A stretch of 64,000 nucleotides of DNA from Aspidapion aeneum (GCA_963576565.1 OY755039.1:126340640-126404639); one strand, 5' to 3'. Positions 34,643 to 59,294 are shown, numbered from the stretch's first letter. Made by a program: numbers and translations. Notes: generated from the letters alone by a model not told the origin.

Positions 34643-35082
34643 ATTGATTTGGTTTTCGGTTTTCTGAAAAAAACGGGACTCCATTTAAGTGTGAAAAACG
34701 TTCAACTGAAAGTAAGTTTAATTAAATTTCTTTGGTGTGAGGTTAGAGTTCATAGTTTATTAGTTTTGTATTCCTAGGTGGTATTTAAAAAGTTATTAAA
34801 CCAGATGACTAAACTGCACTTTTAACTATTAATTATTGTTCTCACTACAAATGTTTTCGGTATAAAAATAACTCTTGCTTTTAGTCCAAATAAATTTAAG
34901 TTAAATGTTTTGATCACGCAAGTTAAAAAAACCTTTTCTTTATATAATATATGTATATATAGCTTAAAAAAATTAGTCTACAAAACTCCCCTGGGCAACT
35001 CTGGAAAACTCAAAAAGCTTTTTGATTTGATTTTACGCGAAAATGGAACGTCGCAGAGAAAACCTTTGTTGACAAAAAAAAA

Positions 35083-35308
35083 TTGTGTGTGCTTAAGACC
35101 ACATGGCAGAAATGTAAACTTTAACAAGGCGAAATTAATAATACTGGCCTTCATCTGCATCATCATATTGCTCGCTGAATGTTCCTCTCACAGTTAGTCG
35201 ACTCGAGCCCACTTCACCCGAATGAGCGTTACATAGCCGAGTCTGACGGTTCAGTTCAATTCAGTACCCACAAAAACTACTAAACGCGCCTAAAGAAGTT
35301 TACACTTT
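35083..35308 (+). mobile_element. 226 bp MITE, copy A
   Basis: It begins TTGTGTGTGCTTAAGACCAC and ends AAAGAAGTTTACACTT. It matches 44181-44406 over its full length with few differences. Near-terminal inverted motifs are ATGTAAAC and GTTTACACTT. It splits a short ORF-like stretch and codes for nothing. Confidence 0.8.
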
Positions 35309-35340
35309 TCCTTTGCAATTTTTCTTAAAGGTTATAGACT

Positions 35341-36088
35341 TACTAAAATTGACAAAAATCCGTTTTTTGCATTTTACGCAAAAACGGTAAGTCGTAGAGA
35401 AGAATTTTATTTTAGAGAAATATTACCCATACGAGTCTTTACAATCAATCTCCATAGTCTATAGGTCTACAACAACATGTTTAGAAGGTAGATGGCAGCT
35501 AAGTTGTCAAAAATTGTGTTTTTTTTAGTCGTAGAAAGAAACTTTATAAACATAAAATGTTAAAGGACACAATTTTCTACATTCTTTCCTTTTGGGCCAC
35601 AGGTTTACAACTACGTGTAGAACATATAGGGCGCCAAATTTGCAAAAATTATTATTTTATTTTATGCAAAAACGCTAGGTCCTAGAAAAACACACTATAG
35701 ACAAGAAATCGCCAGGACGCCATTATCTACAATTCACCTATGGGAGTCACAGCTCTATGACTTATGGTTTTTGCGTAAAACGCAAAAAAGTATATAATGG
35801 GCATTTTCGGCACCCTCTGTCTTCAACACATGTGGTTGTAGAGCTGTAAATTGTCATTGTCGCATTGTAGAGAATTGTGTCTTGATCATTTTATGTCAAT
35901 AAAGTTTTTTTTTATGACTTACCGTTTTTGCATAAATTGCAAAAAACATAATTTTTTGAAATTTTCTTCTAAACGTGTGGTTGTAGACCTATAGACTATG
36001 GAGACCGATTGTAGGGAATCCTATGGGTAATATTTCTCATACATTAAATTTTGCCCTACGACTTAGAAAAATGCAAAAAACTGATTTT
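35341..36088. mobile_element. Multi-arm foldback element, ~750 bp
   Basis: Blocks on the left (TTTTGCATTTTACGCAAAAA, AAATATTACCCAT, CCATAGTCTATAGGTCTACA) recur inverted on the right (TGTAGACCTATAGACTATGG, ATGGGTAATATTTCTC, TTTTTGCATAAATTGCAAAA). Shorter pairs are nested within each half. Confidence 0.7.
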
Positions 36089-36261
36089 TGTTCGCTATTT
36101 TTCAGAAAAAAAATTAATAGCGGCAACCATGTAGACCAAACGTCACCCTTGCATCATTTATCGTTGCCTTTGAGAGGTTATCCGAATAAAAGTGCGTTTT
36201 CCTTGTTTTTTTGCAATATTTATCACAAAATAAAGATTTTTTTTATTAAATAACTTTAAAA

Positions 36262-36326
36262 ATGCCTAAGAAGTGCATTCTGTGTGACAAAAGTGACGAG
36301 AAGTGGCTGGATTTATCATTTCACCG
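36262..36326 (+). pseudogene. THAP-type zinc finger, N-terminal exon
   Basis: ATG opens MPKKCILCDKSDEKWLDLSFH plus two bases and meets a consensus donor, GTAAGT, at 36327. THAP domains start with C-x(2-4)-C and have 'SFHRFP' about 15-25 residues on, and the spliced product gives exactly HRFP. THAP domains bind DNA in P-element transposases and in host THAP proteins. The P-element reading fits its place inside an insertion. Confidence 0.6.
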
Positions 36327-36659
36327 GTAAGTTTGAATCACTTTCAGAAACCGTCATATTGTTTACGATTTGGTAAGACAGTGGTGTGGTTTATAACTTT
36401 TTTTACAAAATATTAGTGATATATTTTACAAAGAAGTTTTAAGAAACATTATTTATTGTTGCAAATTCCCTTATTTTCCCACCTCTAGTGTTTGGGTTCT
36501 TTTGGAAAAGTTTCTTAATTTATTCTGGCAATAATATATAACTCTAAAAAATATATTTCTTATGTAAACAACCATTTTCACTCTGTGATGTTATGTTATG
36601 TCATGCTACTGTACAGTTATTAAACATTTTAAAAATATTCAAATTTATGAGTTTACTAG

Positions 36660-36750
36660 GTTCCCCACTGATCCAAACAAGAGAGAGCTTTGGAGGGAGA
36701 TTATTGGCCTTAATAAGGAAAAAATTTTGATCCTCAGTATGTTCGTTTAG
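36660..36750 (+). pseudogene. THAP-type zinc finger, second exon (truncated)
   Basis: Acceptor TTTACTAG (ending 36659) restores the phase and gives RFPTDPNKRELWREIIGLNK, the THAP 'FP..P..R..W' block. The frame stops at TAG 36748-36750, before the C-x2-H pair that completes the zinc site. The domain is therefore broken here unless an alternative donor is used. No downstream transposase was found. Confidence 0.55.
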
Positions 36751-37158
36751 CACCTAGTAGGCACTATCTTGTACATACCAAATACCTTGCCCAAGGTCAG
36801 GTGTTAAAGACTAGTTCAAATTAAGAAAACTACTTACTACTAGTGCTTAGTAGTTAAATATTCAACTATCTCTTTTTATTATAAAGTATACATAATATAT
36901 TATCACTGGTTGTTTTTGATGTTCAATCATCATGTAATAATGTAAAAAAGTAGTTAGAATTTACAAATATAACGAAAGAAGAAAGAAGAAGAAAAAAGGT
37001 AGTACCTACTTTTACACAGAAAAAAAAGAGTTTTAACTTCCTTTTCACTTACTTACTGCATAGTCCCTGGTGATTAATTAAAAGAGAGCCTTGAGTCAAA
37101 TGGATTAAAATATTGTTCTTAATTCTTATATCTGCCAAATTTAATAATGTTTGTATAT

Positions 37159-37802
37159 ACAGGGTGTCCCATAACTTAGGGGCCATAGGATAACAAGTGA
37201 TAGAGGAGGTCATGTCTGATCAAAAACTTGTTGTTTTTTTAACTTTTGTGATAACTTTTAAAAAAAACGCAGTAAAAATATGAAATTGCGGTCTTGTATT
37301 AGAACAAAAGCAGTAAATTAAAATTAATTAAAAAAATTAATTTGAAAAAAGTTAGTCAATTTTTTTAGTAAAATACTGTTTTTTTGGTATGAACTTTTAT
37401 GAATGCCATATTAAATGCAATGTTTTTTAAATATTTTTTGTTAATAAAAACAAGTCTCTAGCGAGACATAATAATGAAATATTATTGATATTTTTTAAAA
37501 GAGAAAGCAAAAATTAATTTTATTATTTTTTATACATTTTCAAGGTTATTTTGACAGCCCGTACCTCCTCCACTTGTAATATTATCAAAAAAGGAGTACC
37601 ACATTTTTTAATCACAATTAGCTGAGTATTCAGCTGGCTGTGACAGATTTTTTTTTGTATAACCCGTTTTCACCCACTCCTCTTTAAAAATCCTATATCT
37701 TAAAAACAGATGAATGTTGACCCCATGTTATATAAACTTTTTTCTTGGAAATAATCTCTATCACCTGCTGCACTATGGCGCCTAAGTTATGGGACACCCT
37801 GT
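37159..37802. mobile_element. ACAGGGTGT foldback element
   Basis: Ends are ACAGGGTGTCCCATAACTTA and TAAGTTATGGGACACCCTGT, a perfect 20-bp inverted pair. The interior is AT-rich and non-coding. Confidence 0.8.
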
Positions 37803-38964
37803 ATAATAATCACTTAAATATAAATAATATTTTTTCATTTTTATTTTATTTGGTAAATAAAAATTAAATAGATTTTTTTTATGGAAATCAAAAGTATTTT
37901 GTTAATAAAACTGAATAAGTCATATTTTTTAACATTTGCAAATGTAAAAAAACACAGACTCATACCAAATATTTTCTAAAAAACTAATTTCTAGAGTTTA
38001 ATAAACTAATGAATGGATTTTGGTAAAATAAACCAATGAGTGCTTTTTATTTCGAGGCAAGAGTTTTGCTGATAAAATATAACAAAAAATCTATATTATA
38101 AGTATTGGCTGTCCCATTTTTATCATTTGGGTGGTTTCGGGAACTTCTAGAGAAGATTGAAGAAAAAACGACTACACCTTAGTGTGCTTTAATATGAAGA
38201 GAATAATGATGGTAAACATCGCATATCAATATTATAAACATAGAAACCGAAAACACCCAAAAGTGTCGAAAATGCACCCTGTACACTAGGGGATCAAATA
38301 GACTCTTTAAATCCTGATGCAAAAATTTTGATAAATATCTCAAGGTCTGAGTATATAATTCGGAGATTTTGACTTTTTTTAACAGAACAAATCTACTTAC
38401 TGTAAAAAATTACTAAGAGCAATGTATTACCAAGGTGAAAGAGTAAAAAGCTAAAAAAACACCTTTGACAATTTGAAATAAAAAGAAACACTTTTACCTG
38501 TGTTTTAAATTTTAGGGATTAAAGTAACACTTTTCTATATCCAGATAAAATAATATAAAGTAGATTTCTTATCTTTAGGGAAAAATAATAAAAATCAAAA
38601 CTACGGATATTACCAGCTGTAAATAAGTTATTGATTTCTAATATTATAAATCGATAAAAAAATTAATTCTGTAAAAAGAGTCATTTAAATAGAATGGCTG
38701 TCAAAGCTGTACCGGTAATGTTTTACACTTATTTAAATTTTATAATTTTGGGTGCAAAAATTTTATAGAAAAATGTCTATAATATATTTATTTTATTTTC
38801 AACAAAATCTGCACGCCCATGGTTTTTCATCGATTTCTCTTTTATACCTCTTACAGTGTTGCCTGCGAGGATTCGGCGAAATTTTCTGAGATTTCATGCA
38901 TGATGAACGAATTTGCGTATTAAATAATGGGGATGCGTCTTCTAGGGTTCCTTGAATTTCTTTG

Positions 38965-39519
38965 GATAAATATGAAAACAAACGGATTTTAGCTAATACC
39001 TACCTGCAACAAATCATGGATTTTAAAACCTTTAATACGGAATCGGAAAGAAATTTAACTACATTTTTAGAACGATTTGATACATCAGTGGCGGCACTAA
39101 AAAATATAAATTTACCGGATTTAACGGATTTTATTTTAATTTATGTTGCTTTATCTAAACTGGATAGCGACACGGTACGGGCCTTTGAGATTGATCAACG
39201 AGGCAAAGATATTCCGACTTATAGGGATTTAATTGAGTTTAGTAAGGGGCAGACGCGTATTCTCCATATGAACAAGCCATCTAGTAGTACGGGTGGAAAA
39301 TCAGCAGTTAAAAGTTTTTTCGTTGGAGAAAATAAAAATAAAACAAATATGTGTTCATTTTGTAAAAAGTCTGGACATTATATAGGGCGATGCGATAAAT
39401 TCAAACAACTTACGGTGTTTTTTGTGCCTATCTTCATCTCATGGAGTTCGAAATTGTCCATCAGAACGAGCATGCACCGTATGTTCCAAAAAACATCACG
39501 TGTTACTCCACTTTGCTAA
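38965..39519 (+). pseudogene. BEL gag, last part
   Basis: It resumes at DKYENKRILANTYLQQI and runs to a first zinc knuckle (CSFCKKSGHYIGRC, about 39352-39395). The true frame is lost near 39415. The second knuckle (CTVCSKKHH) lies in the next frame, from 39425. A short deletion there fits the missing residues. Confidence 0.85.
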
Positions 39520-41077
39520 AACCCCACAAGAATCGGATCAGTCACGTGGAAATACAGTATCGGAAATTTCAAGAGAGGGTAATTTTTCGGGAAATAGTGC
39601 GCAAGAAAATTTTGAATCCCATCTTTGCGCTTCGAGTGCGGAGAAAAGAGCCTTTAATTATACAACGTTATTGTCTACGGTGGTCGTTTCGGTGGTAAAT
39701 GGTTGCATGCCGAATAGTACCGCTAGATTTATTTTGGATTCAGGGAGTCAGACAAATTTATTAACTTTAAATTGTTGCAAAAAATTAGGGTTACATATTT
39801 CAAAAAATTTTTCATCTTTAAACGGTTTAGGCGGGAATAAACAAAGCGTAAGAGGGATGACTACGCTGTCGATTGCTTCGCGGTACAAATCAAATAAAAA
39901 ATATACTATTGATGCGCTTTTAGTAGAAAAAATTACGGATAATTTACCAAAGGTACGCGTGGATGTGGGCGCGATTCCGGAGTTGGATAACATTTATTTG
40001 GCGGATAACGAGTTTGTCAAACCGGGAGAAATACACGGAATAATCGGAGTAGAACTTTTTGGCATTATTTTGGGCAAAAATCGAATCACGGGAACAACGG
40101 GTTCTCCAGTAGCGGTTGAAACGGATTTTGGATATGTCGTCATGGGTCAGGTTCCGGTTTTATCAAGAACTGCATCTCCCTCGGTTTATTTTTCTTTACG
40201 AGAGGAACAATCAATTGAGCAACTCTTAAATAAGTTTTGGGAATTCGAACAGGTGCCAAATCGACCTTTATTAATTCCAGAAGAGAAAGAATGTGATGAC
40301 ATTTTTAAGTCAACATACAGTAGGGACAAAGACGGACGTTTCACGGTAGCGCTTCCTTTTAGAGTTTCCCCGGAGAGTTTGGGCGATTCATACATTAATG
40401 CAAAATCACGGTTATTATCTTTAGAAAGACGGTTAATAAAGGATCAAAATTTGCGTGTCGAATACAATAAAGTTATGCAAACGCTCTTGGATGATGGGCA
40501 TATGGCGCCAGCTACAAGCGGGGATCAAGATTTGTCATATTATATGGCACATCACCCAGTGATTAAAATTGGTAGCTCTACTACCCCTGTGAGGGTAGTG
40601 CTGGACGCAAGCGCTCCTTGTGATAATCACGTTTCGCTAAATGATATTTTATACTGCGGCCCAAAATTACAAGCGAATATTGTTTCGTTGCTTTTAAATT
40701 TTCGGTTGTTTCAAATTGCATTGACTTCGGATATAAAAAAGATGTATTTACAAATAAAAATTGTTCCTGAGCATTGGCAATTTCAAAAATTATTATGGCG
40801 GTTTAATCCAGAAAACGAAATCCAAACTTATGAGATGTGGGTGGTTGCGTTTGGGTTAAAATCTTCACCTTACTTGGCGCTACGGACGGTTAAACAGCTG
40901 GTCGAGGAAGAGGGCGATAAATTTCCTATGGCGGGTAAATATGCATTACGAGATCTGTACATGGATGATTTTTGTTGCAGTATTGACTCGGAAGATCAAG
41001 CTGTTCGGTTATTTCAAGAGTCAGTTAGTTTATTTCAATCAGGCGGGTTCGATTTAGTTAAATGGTGTCAGTTTTAG
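39422..41077 (+). pseudogene. BEL Pol: second zinc knuckle, protease, reverse transcriptase
   Basis: Protease has ARFILDSGSQTNLL. Reverse transcriptase has RVVLDASAP, LTSDIKKMYLQI (catalytic Asp), VAFGLKSSPYLALRTV and DLYMDDFC, the YMDD variant usual in BEL/Pao. The frame ends falsely at LVKWCQF, where a small deletion or shift near 41065 breaks into the next frame. Confidence 0.9.
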
Positions 41078-41865
41078 AAAAAATACTAGTTGAAAAAAGG
41101 CTTTCAGAGACTGTTGTTTTTAAGACCGACACAAAAATTTTAGGTATTCAATGGAATCCGGAAAATGACACTTTTGGCTTTAAGGTTAGAATTCCAGAAC
41201 CAAAATGTACAAAACGTGCCATATTGTCAGCGGTTGCTCAATGTTTCGATCCTATTGGACTTTTGGCACCATTCATTTTGTGGTTAAAAGCATTGATTAA
41301 GGAACTTTGGCTATTGAAATTAGGGTGGGACGAAGAACCCCCAGAGAATATTAAGAAAAAATGGCAATTAGCGCGGTCCGAATGGGCTGAACTCGGAGAA
41401 TTTCAAGTTCCAAGACATTTGGGTGCAAGTGAAAAGCAGCCAGTGATTATTATTGCTTTTGCGGATGCCAGTTTAATCGGTTACGGTTCAGTAGTTTATT
41501 TAAAAACGGGGTTTTCTTTCGGAAAAAAAGATATCAATATCCAGCTAGTTTGTGCGAAATCTAAGGTTAGTCCGACTAAAACTATAACTATTCCCAGAAT
41601 AGAACTGCTGGCCTGTCATTTACTATCAAAGCTGGTAAAAGAAGTTGTAGAAAATTATCGAGATCGTGTTTTAATTTCAAAGATATTTGCATTTTCAGAT
41701 TCATCGACAGTTATTAGCTGGTTAAACACTCCTTTTTTAAAAGATATTTTCGTGGCGAATCGGATTTTACAAATAAAGGAAAATGTAAAAAATGCAATTT
41801 GGAATCACGTAGAGGGTATTCAAAACCCAGCTGATGCTTTATCGCGCGGACTTAGCCCTTCTTAA
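41062..41865 (+). pseudogene. BEL Pol: RNase H region
   Basis: It continues from the frameshift with FDPIGLLAPFIL, then IAFADASLIGYGSV, IPRIELLACHLL, FAFSDSSTVISWL and NPADALSRG, the expected RNase H order. It ends at TAA (41863-41865). The next frame, beginning at 41866, is the same frame, so this is a single nonsense change rather than a shift. Confidence 0.88.
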
Positions 41866-43485
41866 TTAGTTTCGAATCCTTTATGGTTAAAGGGACCCTC
41901 ATGGATCAGTCAGCCAGAAGAAGAGTGGCCCGAGTTTTTGAATATCGGGGGAAACTTTTCGGTTGATCGAGAGGAATCAGAGGTTTTTACGGTTGAAATG
42001 GAGGAAAGTTCTAATGCATTTTTTGAGTTAATGGAGCGAATGTCTTCTTTTTCCAAAATGATTAGAACAACGGTTTTTATTTTGCGGTTTTTAAAGGTAT
42101 TACCTAGAAGGCAGGGCATTGTTTTAGCCAGTGAGTCACAACAGGCGGAGCTAACGCGTATAAAATTAATCCAAGCCAAGCATTTTAAAAGCGAAATTAA
42201 TCCGTTGAATTCGGGAGCCAAATGTAAAACGACATTAAAAAGACTTAATCCTTTTTTGCAGGATGGATTGTTGAGGGTTGGGGGTAGAATTGGTAACTCC
42301 AACCTAGATTTTTCTAAAAAACATCCACTTATTTTGCCTGCGAAGGACATTTTTACGGAAAAACTGGTTGAGTTTCATCATATTATTAACATGCATACGG
42401 GGGCCTACTTACTGGAGGCACTCTTACGTCAAAAATATTGGATTTTGGGGGGTAGAAATTTGATTCGAAGTAAAATACACAAATGTAATCGCTGCTTTCG
42501 ATTGAACCCAAAACATTTAACACCTTTGATGGGAAACTTACCCCTTCCAAGAGTACAAGAAGTTAAAGCTTTTACGAACAGTGGCGTAGATTATTTCGGT
42601 CCAGTTAGAATTTGTATGGGGAAAAGAAAAAATGCTCCCGTCTATAAGGGTTATGTAAGTCTGTTTGTGTGTATGTGTGTTAAGGCGCTGCATTTGGAGT
42701 TGGTTAGCTCGCTATCTACAGACTGTTTTTTGCAAGCATTCAAGCGGTTTATATCTCGTCGAGGGCCAGTTAGGGCACTTTATTCGGACCAAGGACGGAA
42801 TTTTGTAGGAGCTAAATCAGTCCTAAGCGAGTTAAAAGGACTCATGTGCTCTCCAGAATATATTAACGCATTTGAAACTGAGCTCGGAGTGCACGGTATA
42901 GAGTGGCATTTTAATAGCCCAGCAGCACCGGAACAAGGAGGTCTTTGGGAAAGCAACGTCAAATCGGTGAAAAATCATCTCTATCGGGTTATCGGAGATC
43001 AGTTGCTAACCTTTGAGGAGTTTTCCACTTTGTTGACGGAAGTTGAGGCACTGTTGAACTCAAGGCCTTTGTGTCTGTTATCAGCAGATCCCAGTACGCC
43101 AGAGGCTTTAACGCCCGCTCATTTTTTAACCTTAGCGCCATTACGTGGGTTTCCGGTAGATAACGTTATGGGTGTGCCACTTAATAGATTGGATCGGTTC
43201 CAACTAGTGGATCGGATCGTACAAGATTTTTGGAGTAGATGGCGTTTAGAGTACTTGAGTAGTTTACAAATTCGAAAAAAGTGGAATGAACCTATTACTA
43301 ATGTAACGGAAGGTACGGTAGTTATTCTCAAAACGGATAACGCTCCACCATTGCATTGGCCATTGGCTATAATAACAAAAGTTCATGCAGGCAGTGACGG
43401 CGTTGTGCGCAATGTTACTCTAAAAACAAGCAAAGGCACTTTTACTAGGCCTGTAGTAAAATTGTGCCCTCTGCCAACACAGTAG
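41866..43485 (+). pseudogene. BEL Pol: integrase
   Basis: In frame with the preceding part across the nonsense codon. It shows NPLWLKGPSW, an HHCC region (HHIINMHTGA, CNRCFRL), catalytic NSGVDYFGP, YSDQGRNFVGA and EQGGLWESNVKSVK (D, D, E), and the family's C-terminal part. The stop is about 230 bp before the 3' LTR. Confidence 0.9.
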
Positions 43486-43702
43486 TTTTTTATGTTGTTT
43501 TGCTGGTTTTGTCAGCTTCAATAAGTTGATTTAGTTAAAAAAAAAAAATTCTCTATTTTTATAATTATTTTTATTATTATTATTTATTTTTTTTGTTTAG
43601 GTTTTGGTTATTAAGGTTACGGGAAACCTTGCGGGTTTAGAGTTAGATAAGTTAATGTTAGTTTCTGTTTTTTTGTCTAATATGACTGAAAAACTATTTT
43701 TC

Positions 43703-43715
43703 AGGGTTGGGGGTA
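43703..43715 (+). promoter_or_regulatory. BEL polypurine tract
   Basis: AGGGTTGGGGGTA lies directly before the TG of the 3' LTR. It is imperfect, with two pyrimidines inside. Confidence 0.6.
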
Positions 43716-44126
43716 TGTTCTCGCCCTTTCTTAAATTAAAATATTCCAGGAAAATAACGAAAATCAGTTTGACAACATTGTATTTGTTCCGCTGCGAATT
43801 TATTTTTCTTTTCATAAAAGACTCGGGTTTTGGCCACCTTCGGATAAGGTGAAAAACATATATTAGGCGGTTTCATAAAATTTTGTGGTGAAAGAAAAAC
43901 GTCTTTTCTGCAACGAATAAAGAGTGGTCCTTTCTGGTTTATAAATAAGCAAGCGACACCAGTATTCACGCAACCTTACAATTTTTCCTTTTACCTTTCC
44001 CTCCTATTTTCACAATTTTTCCGAGTGAAAAATAATTAGGACAGAAGATCTACATAAACGTGGTGAGTACAAAAAATTTATCGTTTATTGGTGTTCATCA
44101 GCTTTTCATTGACTATCGTAGGAACA
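43716..44126 (+). repeat. BEL 3' LTR
   Basis: TGTTCTCGCCC to GTAGGAACA, followed by ATACC, the same 5 bases that precede the 5' LTR. Confidence 0.93.
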
Positions 44127-44560
44127 ATACCATATGTATAAAGGCTATTAAGATCGTTAAAAAAACTTAAAATAAAAAAATTGTGTGTGCTTAAGACCAC
44201 ACGGCAGAAGTGTAAACGTCAACAAGGCGAAATTAATAATACTGGCCTTCATCTGCATCATCATATCGCTCGCTGAATGTTCCTCTCACAGTTAGTCGAC
44301 TCGAGCCGACTTCACCCGAATGAGAGTTACATAGCCGAGCCTGACGGCTCAGTTCAATTCAGTACCCACAAAAACTGCTAAACGCGCCTAAAGAAGTTTA
44401 CACTTCAAAAAATTATATATTGTTTTTATCTATTTTTGCGTTTAAAATTATTATTTACATTTTGAATTACCCGCTGCTCCACAAACACAGTTTACAAGAG
44501 AAAAAAAAAGGGGGGAAATGGGATTTGGATTTGGCTTTGAACGACCAGTAAAAAAGTTTT
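44127..44560 (+). repeat. Dispersed repeat, right half, interrupted by the 226 bp MITE
   Basis: 44127-44180 and 44407-44560 continue the sequence that ends at 20120 and match the inverted intact copy at 16570-16880. This confirms both insertions. Confidence 0.75.
44181..44406 (+). mobile_element. 226 bp MITE, copy B
   Basis: Full-length match to 35083-35308. It interrupts the dispersed repeat between A-rich stretches, so the exact target duplication cannot be told from the A-run. Confidence 0.8.
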
Positions 44561-44833
44561 AAGGCCTTCACACACACAATTTACGTAATCCGTAGCATGG
44601 CGCATAGCGGGCTTTCAACCAATCAGCGATCGAATAGCAGCGGCCATATTGGATTTACGTAAGAAAAGTCCATAAGCCGATCACACACAAAAAAACATAA
44701 CGCGTAAGAAGTTCAACCTTATGGACTTTTCTTAAGTAAATCCAATATGGCCGCTGCTATTCGATCGCTGATTGGTTGAAAGCCCGCTATGCGCCATGCT
44801 ACGGATTACGTAAATTGTGTGTGTGAAGGCCTT
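44561..44833. mobile_element. Foldback MITE, near-perfect 116-bp arms
   Basis: Left arm 44561-44676 (AAGGCCTTCACACACACAAT...) and right arm 44718-44833 are almost exact reverse complements, with a 41-base loop at 44677-44717. Confidence 0.88.
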
Positions 44834-44844
44834 AAAGGCCCCGT

Positions 44845-45048
44845 AGGCCTTCACACACACAATTAACGTAATCCGTAGCATGGCGCATAGCGGGCTTTCA
44901 ACCAATCAGCGATCGAATAGCAGCGGCCATATTGGATTTACGTAAGAAAAGTCCATAAGGTTGAACTTCTTACGCGTTATGTTTTTTTGTGTGTGATCGG
45001 CTTTAAGGTTGAACTTCTTACGCGTTATGTTTTTTTGTGTCTGATCGG
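44845..45048. mobile_element. Second foldback copy with flipped, tandem-duplicated loop
   Basis: The arm at 44845-44959 equals the left arm of the first copy. It is followed by the 41-base loop in reverse complement (44960-45000), seven bases, then the same reversed loop again (45008-45048, one mismatch). The right arm is absent. Confidence 0.85.
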
Positions 45049-45904
45049 CTTTATGGCGGCAGTGTTGCCAGGAGCTTATGAAAATATTACCAGATGCAAC
45101 GCTTGCAAATTACCAGATTTTGAACAAAAAAATACCGTAGACTTTTACACTTTTCACACCATATACAATTGCAGAAAAAATATCTTACGACTGTCCGGAA
45201 AATCGCATTTTTCATAATAATTTTAGTGCGGAAAATCTGATTATCCGCACGTATCTAATTTCTCTTCGCACTATGCAATAAAAAACTTTTCCACTCAGTA
45301 TGCATGTCAATGCCCGTCTATCTCCCCTAGAAGTACCCATTTTCATTTAATAGTGTCCAATTTGAATCGCCATGTCATTCAAAGCATGAGGGCCAACAAA
45401 AAAAGTTTAGAAAAATATTAGCTGTTAATATAACCGTTAAAAACAAAATATTATTATCTGGACATAGTTGTTATATAAGTTTATTTAGGATTCAAATTCG
45501 TATTAAAATAAAAATAAAACAACATAGGTCAAACCACAAAAACTTTTAGGAATTTTGAAATAACAAACTCTCGTTTTTGCAAGCAGTTTTGCATAGACCT
45601 ATAACGAATATAAATCTATGGTTTTGTATCACACGGTTTAAAATTTCATTTCGACCGCGAACCACGGCCTTAGCCTATTCGAGTCGCATCGATTTTTGGA
45701 CAGCCCCGTTTCTTTATGCAAAATCGTCACAGCAACAAACCAATTTCCTTCCTGTGCCGTTTTCTTCTGTTTTGTACACGTCAAATTTCTCTAAAGGGTT
45801 TGTTTACTTTTGAAAAAAAAATCGCAAATGGACCTGTGATTTGGTACTTTGGTGAAATATTGGTTTGTTCCGGTCAATATTAGTTTGTTGGCAATATTTA
45901 AAAA

Positions 45905-58415
<12,511 letters not shown>

Positions 58416-59172
58416 CTAAGAATTTGGCTTAAATATATGTTTCTTTGTTTTCTAGTCTATAGGGAAGTTTTTAAAAAACCGCGCCCAATGATTGCCTACT
58501 TATTTCGATTGCACGCTTGTTTAAAAAACATTAGGTATAAGAACTGACCAGTTTTTTTACAACACCACGGAATTTTCTTGATTGACGATTTTTTTTTATG
58601 GTGGTTTAAGGGAGACTACACTAAATAAGTTTTTTTTTCATTAATCTCTATTATCGAGCTTTTTTGAGAACCGGTGCGAAATTAATAAGTTAGATTTTCA
58701 ACTTATTAGCTGTCTCTGATATCGACTGAAACTATAATTTAAAAAAATTGAGGCAATTGGTTAGTAAGAACAGGCTTTTTTTATATTTGAAATAATTAGT
58801 AACTTTCTTGTTTATTAGGAAGATAAATTAGGATTAATCGATTTGGTAAATTGTGTCAACCATTAGTACTATAAAAATTTTGTTTTATTGCTTACAATGT
58901 AAAGTATATGGCAACAATGCTCCGTTGAATTTGTTAGGTGATCCGTGGTTGAAATATCAAGACCGCAAAAACTTTTTTTACTTTGTAAAAACCTTTTGCA
59001 ATTTTTTTTTTAATATTCGATAAAATATGAAATACGTATTTATGATCAGTGAACAAATTACAAACACAAGAAAAAGTTAAAAATATCATAACATTTTATT
59101 ATTTTAGTTCAAAACTCACACCATATACTTAAACAGTAATGAAGTAAAACGTATAGTAAAATAACATTTTAT
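58416..59172 (+). other. Probable ARL1 3' UTR and downstream sequence
   Basis: No consensus AATAAA close to the stop; variants such as GATAAA (59021) occur. The UTR end cannot be set from sequence. Confidence 0.35.
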
Positions 59173-59294
59173 ACAGGTTGAGGTATTAGATAAAAGTACC
59201 TAAGTGGTGTCTTAAAGGAATTTCGGAAACGGTAAGACATATAATTTTGGTTGAATGGCAAAAAAGTGTCGCTATTCCGAGACTAATAACATGC

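Larger units (their letters stand above)
33744..38964. mobile_element. Second insertion in BEL gag, composite and of unknown class
   Basis: It is bounded by an imperfect 16-bp duplication of BEL gag, GATAAATAYRAAAACA (33728-33743 and 38965-38980, two differences), encoding DKYKN/DKYEN on both sides. A duplication this long favours target-primed (LINE-type) insertion, but no RT is present and I see no clear inverted ends. The interior holds a THAP-like exon pair, a 750 bp foldback, a 226 bp MITE and an ACAGGGTGT element. 33774-34500 and 37803-38790 show nothing further. Confidence 0.6.
20116..44131 (+). mobile_element. BEL/Pao LTR retrotransposon, split by two nested insertions
   Basis: Two LTRs (414 and 411 bp, about 98 percent identical, TG...CA ends) are flanked by the 5-bp duplication ATACC (20116-20120 and 44127-44131), so both ends belong to one insertion. 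In order it has a tRNA-Tyr primer site, gag, protease, reverse transcriptase with YMDD, RNase H, integrase and a polypurine tract. Gag is interrupted at 21328-33556 and 33744-38964. Pol carries two frameshifts and one nonsense codon, so this copy cannot be autonomous. Confidence 0.93.

Noticed and set aside
38799..38981. 60-codon minus-strand frame next to the BEL gag restart
   Set aside because: Cysteine- and basic-rich but short, with no family match. It crosses the duplication boundary into BEL gag, so it is not a single gene.
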